A stretch of DNA of 64,000 bases from Actinomadura luzonensis (GTDB lineage: Bacteria > Actinomycetota > Actinomycetes > Streptosporangiales > Streptosporangiaceae). This document shows, piece by piece, positions 33,541 through 41,534 of the stretch (positions within the stretch are counted from its first letter, which is position 1; every line of letters starts with the position of its first letter). The translations under genes and the position numbers were made by a program. The DNA lies in contig NZ_JAKRKC020000001.1 in the NCBI RefSeq assembly GCF_022664455.2, forward strand, positions 5,709,001-5,773,000. The letters run 5' to 3'. Below the pieces are notes generated by a model that was given only the letters and a program-made list of their open reading frames with translations, searched no databases and was not told the DNA's origin.

Positions 33541-34673
33541 TCAGTTCCCCGTCCTGGGGTAGTACGGGGCGGCGAGGTGGGCGTACACGATCGTGTTGTC
33601 GCGGTAGCTGTGCGCCTGCCGGTCGAACGTCCCGCCGCACGTCACCAGCCGCAGGCCCGGGTAGGAGACCTTGCCGTAGACCTTGGCGGCGGGGAAGCCG
33701 GACTTCGGCGCGTGCTCGACCCGGTCCACGACGAACACGGCGACCGAGCGGTCTGCGCGCAGCACCTGCACCTGGTCGCCGCGCTTGACGTCCTTGAGGC
33801 GGGCGAAGACGGCGGGGCCGCTCCTGGTGTCCAGGTGGCCGGTGATGACGGCGGCGCCGCGCTGGCCGGGGACGGGGGCGTAGCGGTACCAGCCGGCGAG
33901 GTTCGGGTGGTCGAGCGGCGGGTTCTGGATGGCGCCGCGGGCGTCCAGGCCTAGCTCCATGAGGGGGGCCGCGACGCCGACGGACGGGATGTAGACGGCG
34001 GTGGGGCGGGCGGCCCGCATCGGCCGGGCCGCCTTGCCGCCGGCGGGCAGGGGCCGGTGACGGGCGCGGCCTTCGCCGACGGCTCCGCCCGCGCCGCCGC
34101 GTCCGCCGCCGCCGTCGTCGCGGACGCCTCGGGCTCGCCGCCGTCGCCCGCGATGCCGCGCACCCCGAACGCGATCAACGCCGCCCCGGCCAACGTCACC
34201 ACCACGGCCAGCCCCCACACCCCCCACTGCCCCGCCCGGACTCCTCGCCCCACAGCTCCCCGCCTCCCGTCCGCCGATCCCGGCCCTCTCTCCCCGAAGC
34301 CCGCACCGGACTCCGCCGCGGACGGCAGGCCCACGCCGGACGAACTCCCTCCATCGGACAAGAAGCCCCGGCCGGACGCACCCGCCCCATCCGACGAGAA
34401 GCCCCGCTGGGAGGGACCCTCCCCATCCGACGAAGAACCCCGCTGGGAGGAACCCACCCCATCCGACGAAGAACCCCGCTGGGAGGAACCCACCCCATCC
34501 GACGAAGAACCCCGATGGGAGGGGCCCGCCCCGTCCGACGAAGAGCCCTGACCCGAGGGGCCGGTCGTGTCACGTGAGAAGCCCGGCCCGGACCGGTCCG
34601 CCCCCTCCCTCTCCGGATCGGAGGCGGACAGACCCGGCCCCTTGGCCGAGGAGCCGCGGCTGGAGGAGCCCAT
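33541..34673 (-). CDS. Class F sortase with N-terminal repeat region, apparent frameshift
   Basis: A transpeptidase that anchors surface proteins. Catalytic residues are visible: His in VITGHLDTRSG, Cys in LRLVTCGGTFD, Arg in HSYRDNTIVYAHL. The N-terminal part, from ATG 34673, is in another frame: a disordered Ser/Gly repeat region, then the membrane helix WGVWGLAVVVTLAGAALIAF and the linker ending SAKAAPVTG. The two parts join at the C run 34050-34053 (GGGG on the plus strand) if one base is added, restoring TGPLPAGGKAARP. So either a one-base deletion, a sequencing error or -1 slippage. The 3' portion is intact. The substrate gene lies eight bases upstream in the same operon. Confidence 0.85.
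34357..34551 (-). repeat. 36-bp tandem repeat array inside the sortase gene
   Basis: Five consecutive 36-base units (34357, 34393, 34429, 34465, 34501) plus a partial one, two of them identical. They encode a 12-residue repeat of the type RGSSSDGVGSSQ in the N-terminal region of the sortase, ahead of its membrane helix. Period divisible by three, so copy number can vary without breaking the frame. Confidence 0.9.
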
Positions 34674-34681
34674 GGCGTCAG

Positions 34682-35341
34682 TCAGAGGACACGCTGCCGG
34701 CCGCCGCGGCGCACCGCGTAACCGGTCAGGCCCGCGCCCGCGAGCAGGGCCGCCCCGCCCACCGCGAACGGCCACACCACCCCTTGCCCGGCCAGCCCGC
34801 CCCCGCCGGTCTCCGGGTAGCCGCGCGGGACGCGGTGCTCCCGTTCGCCCGCCGGCCGCCACGGGGTGGCCGGCAGCCCGGGCGCCGAGGACCAGGAGTC
34901 CTGCGGGACGGGACCGCTGGACCAGGTGTCGCCGGGCGCGGGCGCGCCGGAGGCCGTGTCGCCCGGCCCGGGGACGCCCGACCAGGTGTCGCCGGGGGCG
35001 GGGACGCCGGACCAGGTGTCGCCGGGGGCGCTGGACCACGTGTCGTCAGGGGCGCTCGACCAGGTGTCGCCGGGGGCCGGCGCGGTGGACCACGAGCCGT
35101 CCCCGCCGTGGCGCCCCGACCAGGAGTCGTCCGGCTCGTCGCAGCGGACCGGCACCGACAGGACGCAGCGGGCCTTCTCCCCCGGCACCTGCGGATCGAT
35201 CCGGCTGGAGGTCGTGGTCGTGGTCGTGGCGGTGGCCGGGCTCGCAGCGGCGGCGGTGCCGTAGCCGGCCGCCAGGCTCACTCCCGCCACCACGAAGGCC
35301 GTCACCGCGCCCGCTGCCGCGAGACGTCGCGCTCTTGCCAT
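34682..35341 (-). CDS. Secreted repeat protein with a YPETG cell-wall sorting signal
   Basis: A 219-residue surface protein. A signal peptide (MARARRLAAAGAVTAFVVAG, cleavage near AAAA-SPA) is followed by a Thr-rich stretch, a short region with two Cys (ARCVLSVPVRC), then about eight repeats of the (A/G)PGDTWS(S/G) type, including DSWSG and SAPDDTWS variants. The C-terminus is a textbook sorting signal: YPETGGGGL (LPXTG-like), the hydrophobic helix VVWPFAVGGAALLAGAGLTG and the tail RRGGRQRVL. It is eight bases upstream of the class F sortase gene, its probable enzyme. ATG at 35341. Likely a structural or adhesive wall protein. Confidence 0.85.
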   Translation of the reverse strand: MARARRLAAAGAVTAFVVAGVSLAAGYGTAAAASPATATTTTTTSSRIDPQVPGEKARCVLSVPVRCDEPDDSWSGRHGGDGSWSTAPAPGDTWSSAPDDTWSSAPGDTWSGVPAPGDTWSGVPGPGDTASGAPAPGDTWSSGPVPQDSWSSAPGLPATPWRPAGEREHRVPRGYPETGGGGLAGQGVVWPFAVGGAALLAGAGLTGYAVRRGGRQRVL

Positions 35342-35514
35342 GGAAGGCTCCCGAGAAGGTCGGCTGTCGCCCCCGTTGCCCTTGAGAGCCTTGCGAACTA
35401 TTGGACCGAGCGTCAAGTAATGTGACCGAAGTGAAACAGGCCGATACGGAATGTGCGGTGTTTGGCTCTCGGCCAAGGTGGCAGGGGGACCCTGAGCAAA
35501 GGGGGACAAACACC

Positions 35515-35709
35515 ATGAGCAATCCGCAACAGCCCGAACTTCGCAGATCAGGCAAGTCGGCCACCGAGTCCAAGTCCGCGAACGCCATGCCCGAGACCAG
35601 GAGCGGCGGCAGGCGCGCGTCCCGGCCACACGGCACGGACAAGGGTCACAAAGGCGGCGGCAAGGGCGGCGGCATGCCTCCCGGCCAGCAGCCTCCGCAC
35701 CCGGAGTGA
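35515..35709 (+). CDS. Small basic, probably disordered protein
   Basis: A 64-residue protein from ATG 35515, preceded by AAAGGGGG. Rich in Ser, Gly, Lys, Arg and Pro (RSGKSATESKSANAMPETRS and KGHKGGGKGGGMPPG). No hydrophobic core or known domain. The clear ribosome site and spacing to the next gene (seven bases) support expression in an operon with the MBL hydrolase. It is divergent from the sortase substrate gene. Function unknown. Confidence 0.7.
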   Translation: MSNPQQPELRRSGKSATESKSANAMPETRSGGRRASRPHGTDKGHKGGGKGGGMPPGQQPPHPE

Positions 35710-35716
35710 GGCGGCC

Positions 35717-36529
35717 GTGAAGGGAAGCCTCCAGTTCATCGGGAACGCCACCACGCTGATCCGCTACAACGGCTTCACGCTGCTGACGGACCCGAACTTC
35801 CTGCACCGGGGCCAGCGCGCCTACCTCGGCCACGGCCTGAGCTCGCGCCGCCGTACCGACCCCGCGGTGGAGATCCAGGACCTGCCGACGCTGGACGCGG
35901 TGGTGCTGTCGCACATGCACGGCGACCACTGGGACCGGGTGACGCGCAAGCACCTGGACCGGGACATGCCGATCGTGACCACCCGGTCGGCGGCGGGCAA
36001 GCTGCGCCGCCGCGGCTTCGGCCAGAGCGTGGGGCTGCGGCAGTGGCAGCAGCACGAGCTGCGCAACGCGCACGGCAGCGTCACGATCACCGCGCTGCCC
36101 GCCAGGCACGCGCCCGGGCCGATGGAGCGGCTGCTGCCGCCGGTCATCGGCACGATGCTGGAGTTCCGCGACCGGGACGGGCGGGTGGAGCTGCGCCTGC
36201 ACATCAGCGGGGACACGCTGCTCGACCGCCGCCTGGAGGCGATCCCTCGCCGCTTCCCCGACATCGACCTGGCGCTCGTCCACCTGGGCGGCACCAAGCT
36301 GCTCGGGACCGTGCTGGTGACGATGGACGGCGGGCAGGGCGCCTCCTGGGTGAACCTCGTCAACCCGCGCACGGTCGTGCCGATCCACTTCGACGACTAC
36401 ACCGTCTTCTCCTCACCGCTGGACGACTTCCGGCACCACGTGGAGCAGGCGGGCCTGGCCGACCGGGTGGTCTACCTGGAACGAGGCGAGACCAGGGAGC
36501 TCGCGCCCCACCACATCGCCCGCCGCTGA
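35717..36529 (+). CDS. MBL-fold metal-dependent hydrolase
   Basis: A 270-residue metallo-beta-lactamase-fold protein of the UlaG/NAPE-PLD-like group. The zinc motif SHMHGDHWD (H-x-H-x-D-H) is near residue 64, a third His near residue 131 (ARHAPGP), an Asp in HISGDTLLDRR near residue 165 and a last His in VVPIHFDDYTVF near residue 220. Such enzymes cleave phosphodiesters or lactones; the substrate is unknown. GTG start at 35717 immediately after the small basic gene. Convergent with the LigD polymerase gene, 11 bases between stops. Confidence 0.88.
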   Translation: MKGSLQFIGNATTLIRYNGFTLLTDPNFLHRGQRAYLGHGLSSRRRTDPAVEIQDLPTLDAVVLSHMHGDHWDRVTRKHLDRDMPIVTTRSAAGKLRRRGFGQSVGLRQWQQHELRNAHGSVTITALPARHAPGPMERLLPPVIGTMLEFRDRDGRVELRLHISGDTLLDRRLEAIPRRFPDIDLALVHLGGTKLLGTVLVTMDGGQGASWVNLVNPRTVVPIHFDDYTVFSSPLDDFRHHVEQAGLADRVVYLERGETRELAPHHIARR

Positions 36530-36540
36530 GACACCGGCTG

Positions 36541-37542
36541 TCAGTCGGGGTGTTTCGCCCGGCTCGGCTGCACGCGCATCGGCTCGCCGGGCATCTTCGG
36601 GTAGTTCGGCGGGTACGGCAGGTCGCCGCGCTCGTCCTTGGCGTACAGCTCAAGCAGCGGCTCGATCGAGTACGCGTGGTCGTCGATGGCCGCGTGCACG
36701 TCGCCCACCTCGGCGAAGCGGGCCGGCACGGTGCGGATGTCGAAGTCGCGCGGGTCGGCGTCGGCCAGCTCGTCCCACGTCAGCGGCGTGGAGACCGGCG
36801 CGTGCGGCTGCGCCCGGACGGAGTAGGCGCTGACCACGGTGCGGTCGCGGGCGTTCTGGTTGAAGTCGATGAAGACCCGCTCGCCCCGCTCCTCCTTCCA
36901 CCAGGCCGTGGTGACGAGGCTCGGGTCGCGCTCCTCCACCGCGCGGGCGAGGGCGATGCCGGCATGGCGGACCTGGACGAAGTCCCACCGGGGCTCGATG
37001 CGGACTGCGATGTGCGCGCCGCGGTTGCCCGACGTCTTGACGAAGCCGGTCATGCCCAGCTCGCCGAGCACCTCGCGGGTCAGGAACGCGGCCCGCCGCG
37101 CGGCGTCGAACTCCAGGCCGGGCTGCGGGTCGAGGTCGACGCGCAGCTCGTCGGGGTGCTCGACGTCGGCGGCCCGCACCTGCCAGGGGTGGAAGTCGAT
37201 GGTGCCGAGGTTGGCGCAGTAGGCGAGCGCGGCGACCTCGGTGACGCGCAGGGACTGCGCGGTGCGCCCGCTCGGGAAGGTGACGGTGACCGACTGGAGC
37301 CAGTCGGGGTGCTTGGGCGGCATGCGTTTCTGGTAGATCGCCTCGGTCTGGACGCCGTCAGGGTGGCGCTTGATGTTGGTCGGGCGGTCGCGCAACGCCC
37401 GCAGCGCGCCCTCGCCGACGCTCACGTAGTACTCCACCAGCTCGCGCTTCGTGGCGCCGAGCTGCGGGAAGTAGACCTTGTCGGGGTTGGTCACCTTGAC
37501 GGTGCGTGCCCCGACCTGGAGCTCGATGAACGGCGATGCCAT
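36541..37542 (-). CDS. LigD-type DNA polymerase/primase domain protein
   Basis: A stand-alone NHEJ polymerase of 333 residues, equivalent to the PolD domain of LigD. The catalytic Asp pair is in RVDLDPQPG near residue 137, the family motifs VKTSGNRGAHIAV (near 170) and VFIDFNQNARDRTVVSAYSVR (near 225) are intact, and the N-terminal TNPDKVYFP is typical. It fills gaps during double-strand break repair with Ku and a ligase. The matching ligase is probably the gene at 23559-24728; no Ku gene is seen. ATG at 37542. A long hairpin (37583-37636) lies in its leader. Confidence 0.93.
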   Translation of the reverse strand: MASPFIELQVGARTVKVTNPDKVYFPQLGATKRELVEYYVSVGEGALRALRDRPTNIKRHPDGVQTEAIYQKRMPPKHPDWLQSVTVTFPSGRTAQSLRVTEVAALAYCANLGTIDFHPWQVRAADVEHPDELRVDLDPQPGLEFDAARRAAFLTREVLGELGMTGFVKTSGNRGAHIAVRIEPRWDFVQVRHAGIALARAVEERDPSLVTTAWWKEERGERVFIDFNQNARDRTVVSAYSVRAQPHAPVSTPLTWDELADADPRDFDIRTVPARFAEVGDVHAAIDDHAYSIEPLLELYAKDERGDLPYPPNYPKMPGEPMRVQPSRAKHPD

Positions 37543-37885
37543 GCCCAGGAACCTACAGCCCTTCTCCGACAGAAACAGGGTGGGCCCGCCCCGGAGCGCT
37601 CTCGGTGGCGGGACCGAGGGCTCGACGGGGCGGGCCTGCAGACCGACCGCCGCCGTTCCGGGCGCTGGCGCGCCACCCGGCCGGCCGTTCCGACCCCCTC
37701 AGCGGCGCCAGCACGGGCGTGGGCTGTGCCGCTCGTCGGGATCCGCGGACGATCTCACCCCTTGCAGGAGGCGATGACACCCCCTTACCGACAAAGACGC
37801 GAATTCTCCCCAGAATGGATGCTTCACCCTGCGGAGATCTCTTTTTGCCGGATCTCGTACTTCACCCGTCTCGTACTCTGGTCGT
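37543..37885. other. Intergenic region (343 bases) with a composite hairpin
   Basis: No convincing gene. It holds a composite hairpin at 37583-37636: GGCCCGCCCCG and CGGGGCGGGCC as outer arms, GAGC/GCTC and CTCGGT/ACCGAG as inner ones, at 41 bases from the polymerase start. Near 37874-37879 is the TACTCT box of the leaderless msrB gene. The rest is featureless, though less GC-rich near 37800. Confidence 0.6.
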
Positions 37886-38287
37886 ATGGAAAAGGTCGTC
37901 AAGAGCGAGGCCGAATGGCGGTCGCAGCTCTCCCCGGAGGAGTACCACGTCCTCAGGGAGGCCGGCACCGAGCGCCCGTTCACGGGGGAATACGTCGACA
38001 CCAAGGTCGAGGGGGTCTACTCGTGCCGCGCCTGCGGGGCCGAGCTGTTCCGCTCCGACACGAAGTTCGAGTCGCACTGCGGCTGGCCGAGCTTCTACGC
38101 GCCCACCGAGTCCGACAACGTCAAGCTGATCGAGGACCGCAGCCACGGCATGGTCCGCACCGAGGTGCGGTGCGCGCGCTGCGACTCGCACCTCGGCCAC
38201 GTCTTCCACGGCGAGGGGTATCCCACGCCGACGGACGACCGCTACTGCATCAACTCGGTCTCGCTGCGGCTCGAACCCAAGGCGTGA
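37886..38287 (+). CDS. msrB: Peptide-methionine (R)-S-oxide reductase
   Basis: MsrB repairs oxidised methionine (R-sulfoxide) in proteins. 133 residues with the two zinc CXXC pairs (SCRACGAEL and RCARCDSHLGHVF), the GWPSFYAP motif and the catalytic Cys in DRYCINSVSL. The resolving Cys is not obvious. The ATG at 37886 lies six bases after a TACTCT box, so the transcript is probably leaderless. Followed by a tiny zinc-ribbon-like frame. Confidence 0.95.
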   Translation: MEKVVKSEAEWRSQLSPEEYHVLREAGTERPFTGEYVDTKVEGVYSCRACGAELFRSDTKFESHCGWPSFYAPTESDNVKLIEDRSHGMVRTEVRCARCDSHLGHVFHGEGYPTPTDDRYCINSVSLRLEPKA

Positions 38288-38338
38288 TCGACCAGCGACG
38301 CCGCGTACCAATCTTGCGCCACGGGTAAGCCTCCCCGC

Positions 38339-38446
38339 GTGCGGTCCTTCCATCTCCGCCACCGCTGGACGACGATCGAGGCCATCGGCCGGGTCGTCAC
38401 CCAGCGGTGCGAGGTGTGCGGGAAGACGCGCGTACGGGTCCGGTGA
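38339..38446 (+). CDS. Putative 35-residue CxxC protein
   Basis: GTG 38339 to TGA 38446 encodes a short basic protein (starts VRSFHLRHRWTTIE, ends RCEVCGKTRVRVR) with one CxxC pair and several His. A TAAGCC box seven bases upstream of the GTG would give a leaderless transcript, as in neighbouring genes. It resembles half of a zinc ribbon. No Shine-Dalgarno. Could be chance; the Cys pair, end position and GC3 bias favour a real gene. Confidence 0.45.
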   Translation: MRSFHLRHRWTTIEAIGRVVTQRCEVCGKTRVRVR

Positions 38447-38461
38447 CGCGGGAGCGGCCGG

Positions 38462-39388
38462 TCAGCCGGGGGCCGGGTGGGTGACCGTGCAGCTGCGGTC
38501 GCCGGGGCCGAGGATGTTCGCGAGGACGGGGTTGCCGTTCTCGCCGAACCTGGCCTGCACGAAGACCACCGGCCTCGGCACGCCGGCGGCGCGCAGGTAG
38601 TCCAGGCCGCGTTCGCACAGGGTGATCGCGGTGCGGGAGTTGTGCGCCGACTCCGGCAGGTCCGTGTAGATGCGCAGGTATCCGCCGACGGTGCGGATGT
38701 CGCGGACGCGGCGCAGGGCCTTGTCGTCGGGGCCCCAGTTCGCCTGGAAGTAGTCCAGCGCGCGGTGGTCGGTGTGCGACGAGGGGCCGTCGGCGCGGTA
38801 GCCGTCGGCGCTGTCGGCGCCGCCCGTGCCGTCCGTTCCTGGGACGGTGAGGGTTCCGTCGTCCTGGGGCGGTGAGGAGCCGGCGAGGGTGCCCGGGTCG
38901 GCGTCCCGGGCGGGTCCGGCCGGGACGATCGTGGGGCCCGCGTCGTCCGACGTGATCGACCCCTTCGCCTGCGGGGCCGACGGTGAGCCGGGCTCCCTGG
39001 GGGCGGACCGTCCCGCGTCCGGGCCGGTCCGGGTGTCCGCTCCCGGGCCGGCCCGGCCGCCAGGTGTCGTCGTCCTCGGGTCGCCGCGTCCGGTGGCGTC
39101 CGGCGGGGCGGCGCGGCCGGAGCCGGCCGTCGTGCCGCCGGGCACGCCGCCGGACGTCCCGCCGGACAACCCGCCCAGCAGCCCGTCCGGCGGCCCGTCG
39201 AACGCCCCCTGAACGCCCAGCATCCCGGCCGCCCCACCCGCCAGCACCAGCGCCCCGACCGCGGCCGCCGCGACGGGCCGCAGCGCCACCCGCCGCCGCC
39301 CAGGCCGCGCGTGCCGGCCCCGGCCCGCCGTCCGTCGCTCGCTCCGTGGGGAATCCGTTCGTTCCCGTTCCGGGCCCGATGACTCCAC
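38462..39388 (-). CDS. Membrane-anchored protein with disordered linker and C-terminal domain
   Basis: A 308-residue protein from GTG 39388, chosen because GAGGAGG lies a few bases upstream; a longer frame to 39478 would overlap the divergent ABC gene. A basic N-terminus leads to one membrane helix (VAAAAVGALVLAGGAAGMLG, residues about 39-58), then about 140 residues of Gly/Ser/Thr/Pro/Asp-rich, probably disordered linker. A folded C-terminal domain of about 110 residues (FQANWGPDDKALRRVRDI to the end) carries two cysteines (TLCERG and RSCTV). Domain family not recognised. Extracytoplasmic location inferred. Confidence 0.75.
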   Translation of the reverse strand: MESSGPERERTDSPRSERRTAGRGRHARPGRRRVALRPVAAAAVGALVLAGGAAGMLGVQGAFDGPPDGLLGGLSGGTSGGVPGGTTAGSGRAAPPDATGRGDPRTTTPGGRAGPGADTRTGPDAGRSAPREPGSPSAPQAKGSITSDDAGPTIVPAGPARDADPGTLAGSSPPQDDGTLTVPGTDGTGGADSADGYRADGPSSHTDHRALDYFQANWGPDDKALRRVRDIRTVGGYLRIYTDLPESAHNSRTAITLCERGLDYLRAAGVPRPVVFVQARFGENGNPVLANILGPGDRSCTVTHPAPG

Positions 39389-39448
39389 CCCGCCCTCCTC
39401 ACCCCGTGGGCCTTGCCGATGTAGGACGCGCGGCTCCACACTGCGGTT

Positions 39449-40387
39449 GTGGCCCAGGACGAGATCATCAAATGTCATGGCTTACGCAAGACGTTCGGCG
39501 ACCTCGTCGCGGTCGACGACGTCGGCTTCGCCATCGCCGCCGGCGAGACGTACGGCCTGCTGGGCCCCAACGGGGCCGGCAAGACCACCACGATCTCGAT
39601 GATCGCCGGCATCCTCGACCGCGACGCCGGCGAGGTGCTCGTCTGCGGACGCCCGCACAGCCCGTCGAGCACCTGGGGCAAGCGCCGCATCGGCTACGTC
39701 CCCCAGGAGCTGGCCCTCTACCCCGACCTCACCGCCCGCGAGAACCTGCGCTTCTTCGCCCGCCTCTACGGCCTCGGCCGGGCCGGCGCGCGCAACCGCA
39801 TCGACGAGGTGCTGGCCGTGATCGGCCTGACCGAGCGGGCCGGCGACGCCGTCAAGGAGTTCTCCGGCGGCATGAAGCGCCGCCTCAACATCGGCGTCGG
39901 CCTCCTGCACCGCCCGCCCCTGCTCATCCTGGACGAGCCCACCGCCGGCGTCGACCCGCAGAGCCGCAACGCCATCCTGGAGAGCGTCGCCACGCTGGCC
40001 GGCGAGGGCGTCGCGGTCCTCTACACCACGCACTACATGGAGGAGGCCGAGCGCCTCTGCGACCGGATCGGCATCATCGACCTCGGCCGCATCAGGGCCG
40101 AGGGCACCCGGAGGGAGCTGGTCGGCCTGGTGGGCGAGCTGGACCGGATCACGCTCACGGTGGACGGCCCGCCGGACGTGCCGGCGCTGCTGACGGTGCC
40201 GGGGGTGCGCGAGGCCACCGGCCACGAGGGCCGCGTCGAGGTGATGACCGAGGACGCCAGCAAGGCGCTGCCCCGCGTCCTCGCCGCCGCCACGGACGCG
40301 GGCATGGCGGTGCGCGCGGTCGAGGTGCACGAGCCGAACCTGGAGTCGGTGTTCCTGCACCTCACCGGCAAGGCGCTGCGGGACTGA
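39449..40387 (+). CDS. ABC-2 type transporter ATP-binding protein
   Basis: A 312-residue ATPase of the ABC-2 (drug or antibiotic exporter-like) group. Walker A GPNGAGKTTT near residue 38, Q-loop YVPQELALYP near 84, signature FSGGMKRRLNIG near 139, Walker B LLILDEPTAGVD near 158, and H-loop TTHYMEEAE near 195. A C-terminal 80-residue domain follows. GTG start at 39449 with no clear ribosome site. It precedes two ABC-2 permease genes, the next starting two bases after its stop, so it powers a heterodimeric exporter. Substrate unknown. Confidence 0.95.
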   Translation: MAQDEIIKCHGLRKTFGDLVAVDDVGFAIAAGETYGLLGPNGAGKTTTISMIAGILDRDAGEVLVCGRPHSPSSTWGKRRIGYVPQELALYPDLTARENLRFFARLYGLGRAGARNRIDEVLAVIGLTERAGDAVKEFSGGMKRRLNIGVGLLHRPPLLILDEPTAGVDPQSRNAILESVATLAGEGVAVLYTTHYMEEAERLCDRIGIIDLGRIRAEGTRRELVGLVGELDRITLTVDGPPDVPALLTVPGVREATGHEGRVEVMTEDASKALPRVLAAATDAGMAVRAVEVHEPNLESVFLHLTGKALRD

Positions 40388-40388
40388 C

Positions 40389-41534
40389 ATGCGCGCGATC
40401 CTGCTGCTGATGGCCAAGGACCTGCGCGAGCGGGTCCGGGACCGCTCGTTGTTCCTGCTGGCGCTGGTGGTGCCGTTCGGCCTCGCGGCCGTCTTCAGCC
40501 TGGTGTTCAAGGACGTCGACACCCAGGCGGCGCCCACGTTCGCGCTGGCCGACCAGGACCACGGCCAGATCGCGACCGCCTTCGCCGAGCAGGCGCTGCG
40601 CCCGCTGGAGCGGCGCGGCGTCATCAGGCTCCGCGCCGCCGCCGGGGAGCGGGAGGCCCGCGCCGCGGTCGAGCGGCGCGACGCGGACGCCGCCTACGTC
40701 ATCCCGCCCGGTTTCAGCGCCGCCGTGACGAGCGGGCGGCCCGCCACGATCCAGGTGATCGGGAACGCCGAGGCGCAGATCGGCTCGTTCGTGGCGCGTT
40801 CGATCGCCGACGCGTTCGCCTCCGAGGTCCGCTACGTGCAGGTCGCGCTGGCCGTGAAGGGCAGCGGGACGATGGAGCAGGCCGCGGCGGTGCCGGAGCC
40901 GGTCACGGTCGAGGACCTGGCGGCGGAGCGGCGGCAGCTCTCGGTGTCGGAGGGGTTCGCGGCGGGCATGGCGGTGTTCTTCCTGTTCTTCACCGTGCAG
41001 TTCGGCTTCAGCTCCATCCTGGACGAGCGCCGCGAGGGCACCCTGGCCCGGCTGCTGGCCGCGCCCGTCCCGCGGGCCGCGATCGCGGTGGCCAAGCTGC
41101 TGAACGGGTTCGTGGTCGGGGTCGCCGCCACCGCCGTGCTCCTGGTCGCCGCCGCGCCGCTGCTCGGCGCCCGGTGGGGGCACCCGCTGGGGGTCGGGCT
41201 GCTGGTCGTGGCGGGCACGCTGGCGGCCACCGGGGTCATGGCGATGGTGGCGACCGTGGCCACGACCGCCGAGCGGGCGGCGAACCTGCAGAGCATCGTG
41301 GCGGTGCTGTTCGGCGTGCTCGGCGGGGTGTTCGTCCCGATCCAGCAGCTCGGCGGGGTGTTCGGGGCGCTGAGCCTGGTCACCCCGCACCGCTGGTTCC
41401 TCCAAGGGCTGGCGGACCTGCACGGGGAGCACGCGCCGGTGGTCGCGGCCGTGCCGACGCTGGCGCTGCTGGCCTTCGGCGCCGTGACAACCGGCGTCGC
41501 GCTGCTGCGCTCGGGGAGGATGGTGCGCCCATGA
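40389..41534 (+). CDS. ABC-2 type transporter permease, first subunit
   Basis: A 381-residue permease. An N-terminal helix (SLFLLALVVPFGLAAVFSLV) is followed by a large extracytoplasmic part of about 150 residues, then five to six helices (for example GMAVFFLFFTVQFGFSSI and LAATGVMAMVATVATTA) and the ABC-2 motif RREGTLARLLAAPVPR. It forms the channel with the next permease and the upstream ATPase. ATG at 40389; stop overlaps the next start by four bases. Confidence 0.92.
   Translation: MRAILLLMAKDLRERVRDRSLFLLALVVPFGLAAVFSLVFKDVDTQAAPTFALADQDHGQIATAFAEQALRPLERRGVIRLRAAAGEREARAAVERRDADAAYVIPPGFSAAVTSGRPATIQVIGNAEAQIGSFVARSIADAFASEVRYVQVALAVKGSGTMEQAAAVPEPVTVEDLAAERRQLSVSEGFAAGMAVFFLFFTVQFGFSSILDERREGTLARLLAAPVPRAAIAVAKLLNGFVVGVAATAVLLVAAAPLLGARWGHPLGVGLLVVAGTLAATGVMAMVATVATTAERAANLQSIVAVLFGVLGGVFVPIQQLGGVFGALSLVTPHRWFLQGLADLHGEHAPVVAAVPTLALLAFGAVTTGVALLRSGRMVRP

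Noticed and set aside
34050..34053. Programmed -1 frameshift in the sortase gene as the favoured explanation
   Set aside because: A short C run is not a strong slippery site and no stimulating structure was recognised; an error or a simple deletion is at least as likely.
34357..34551. CRISPR array
   Set aside because: Units are contiguous with no spacers and remain in frame in the sortase gene.
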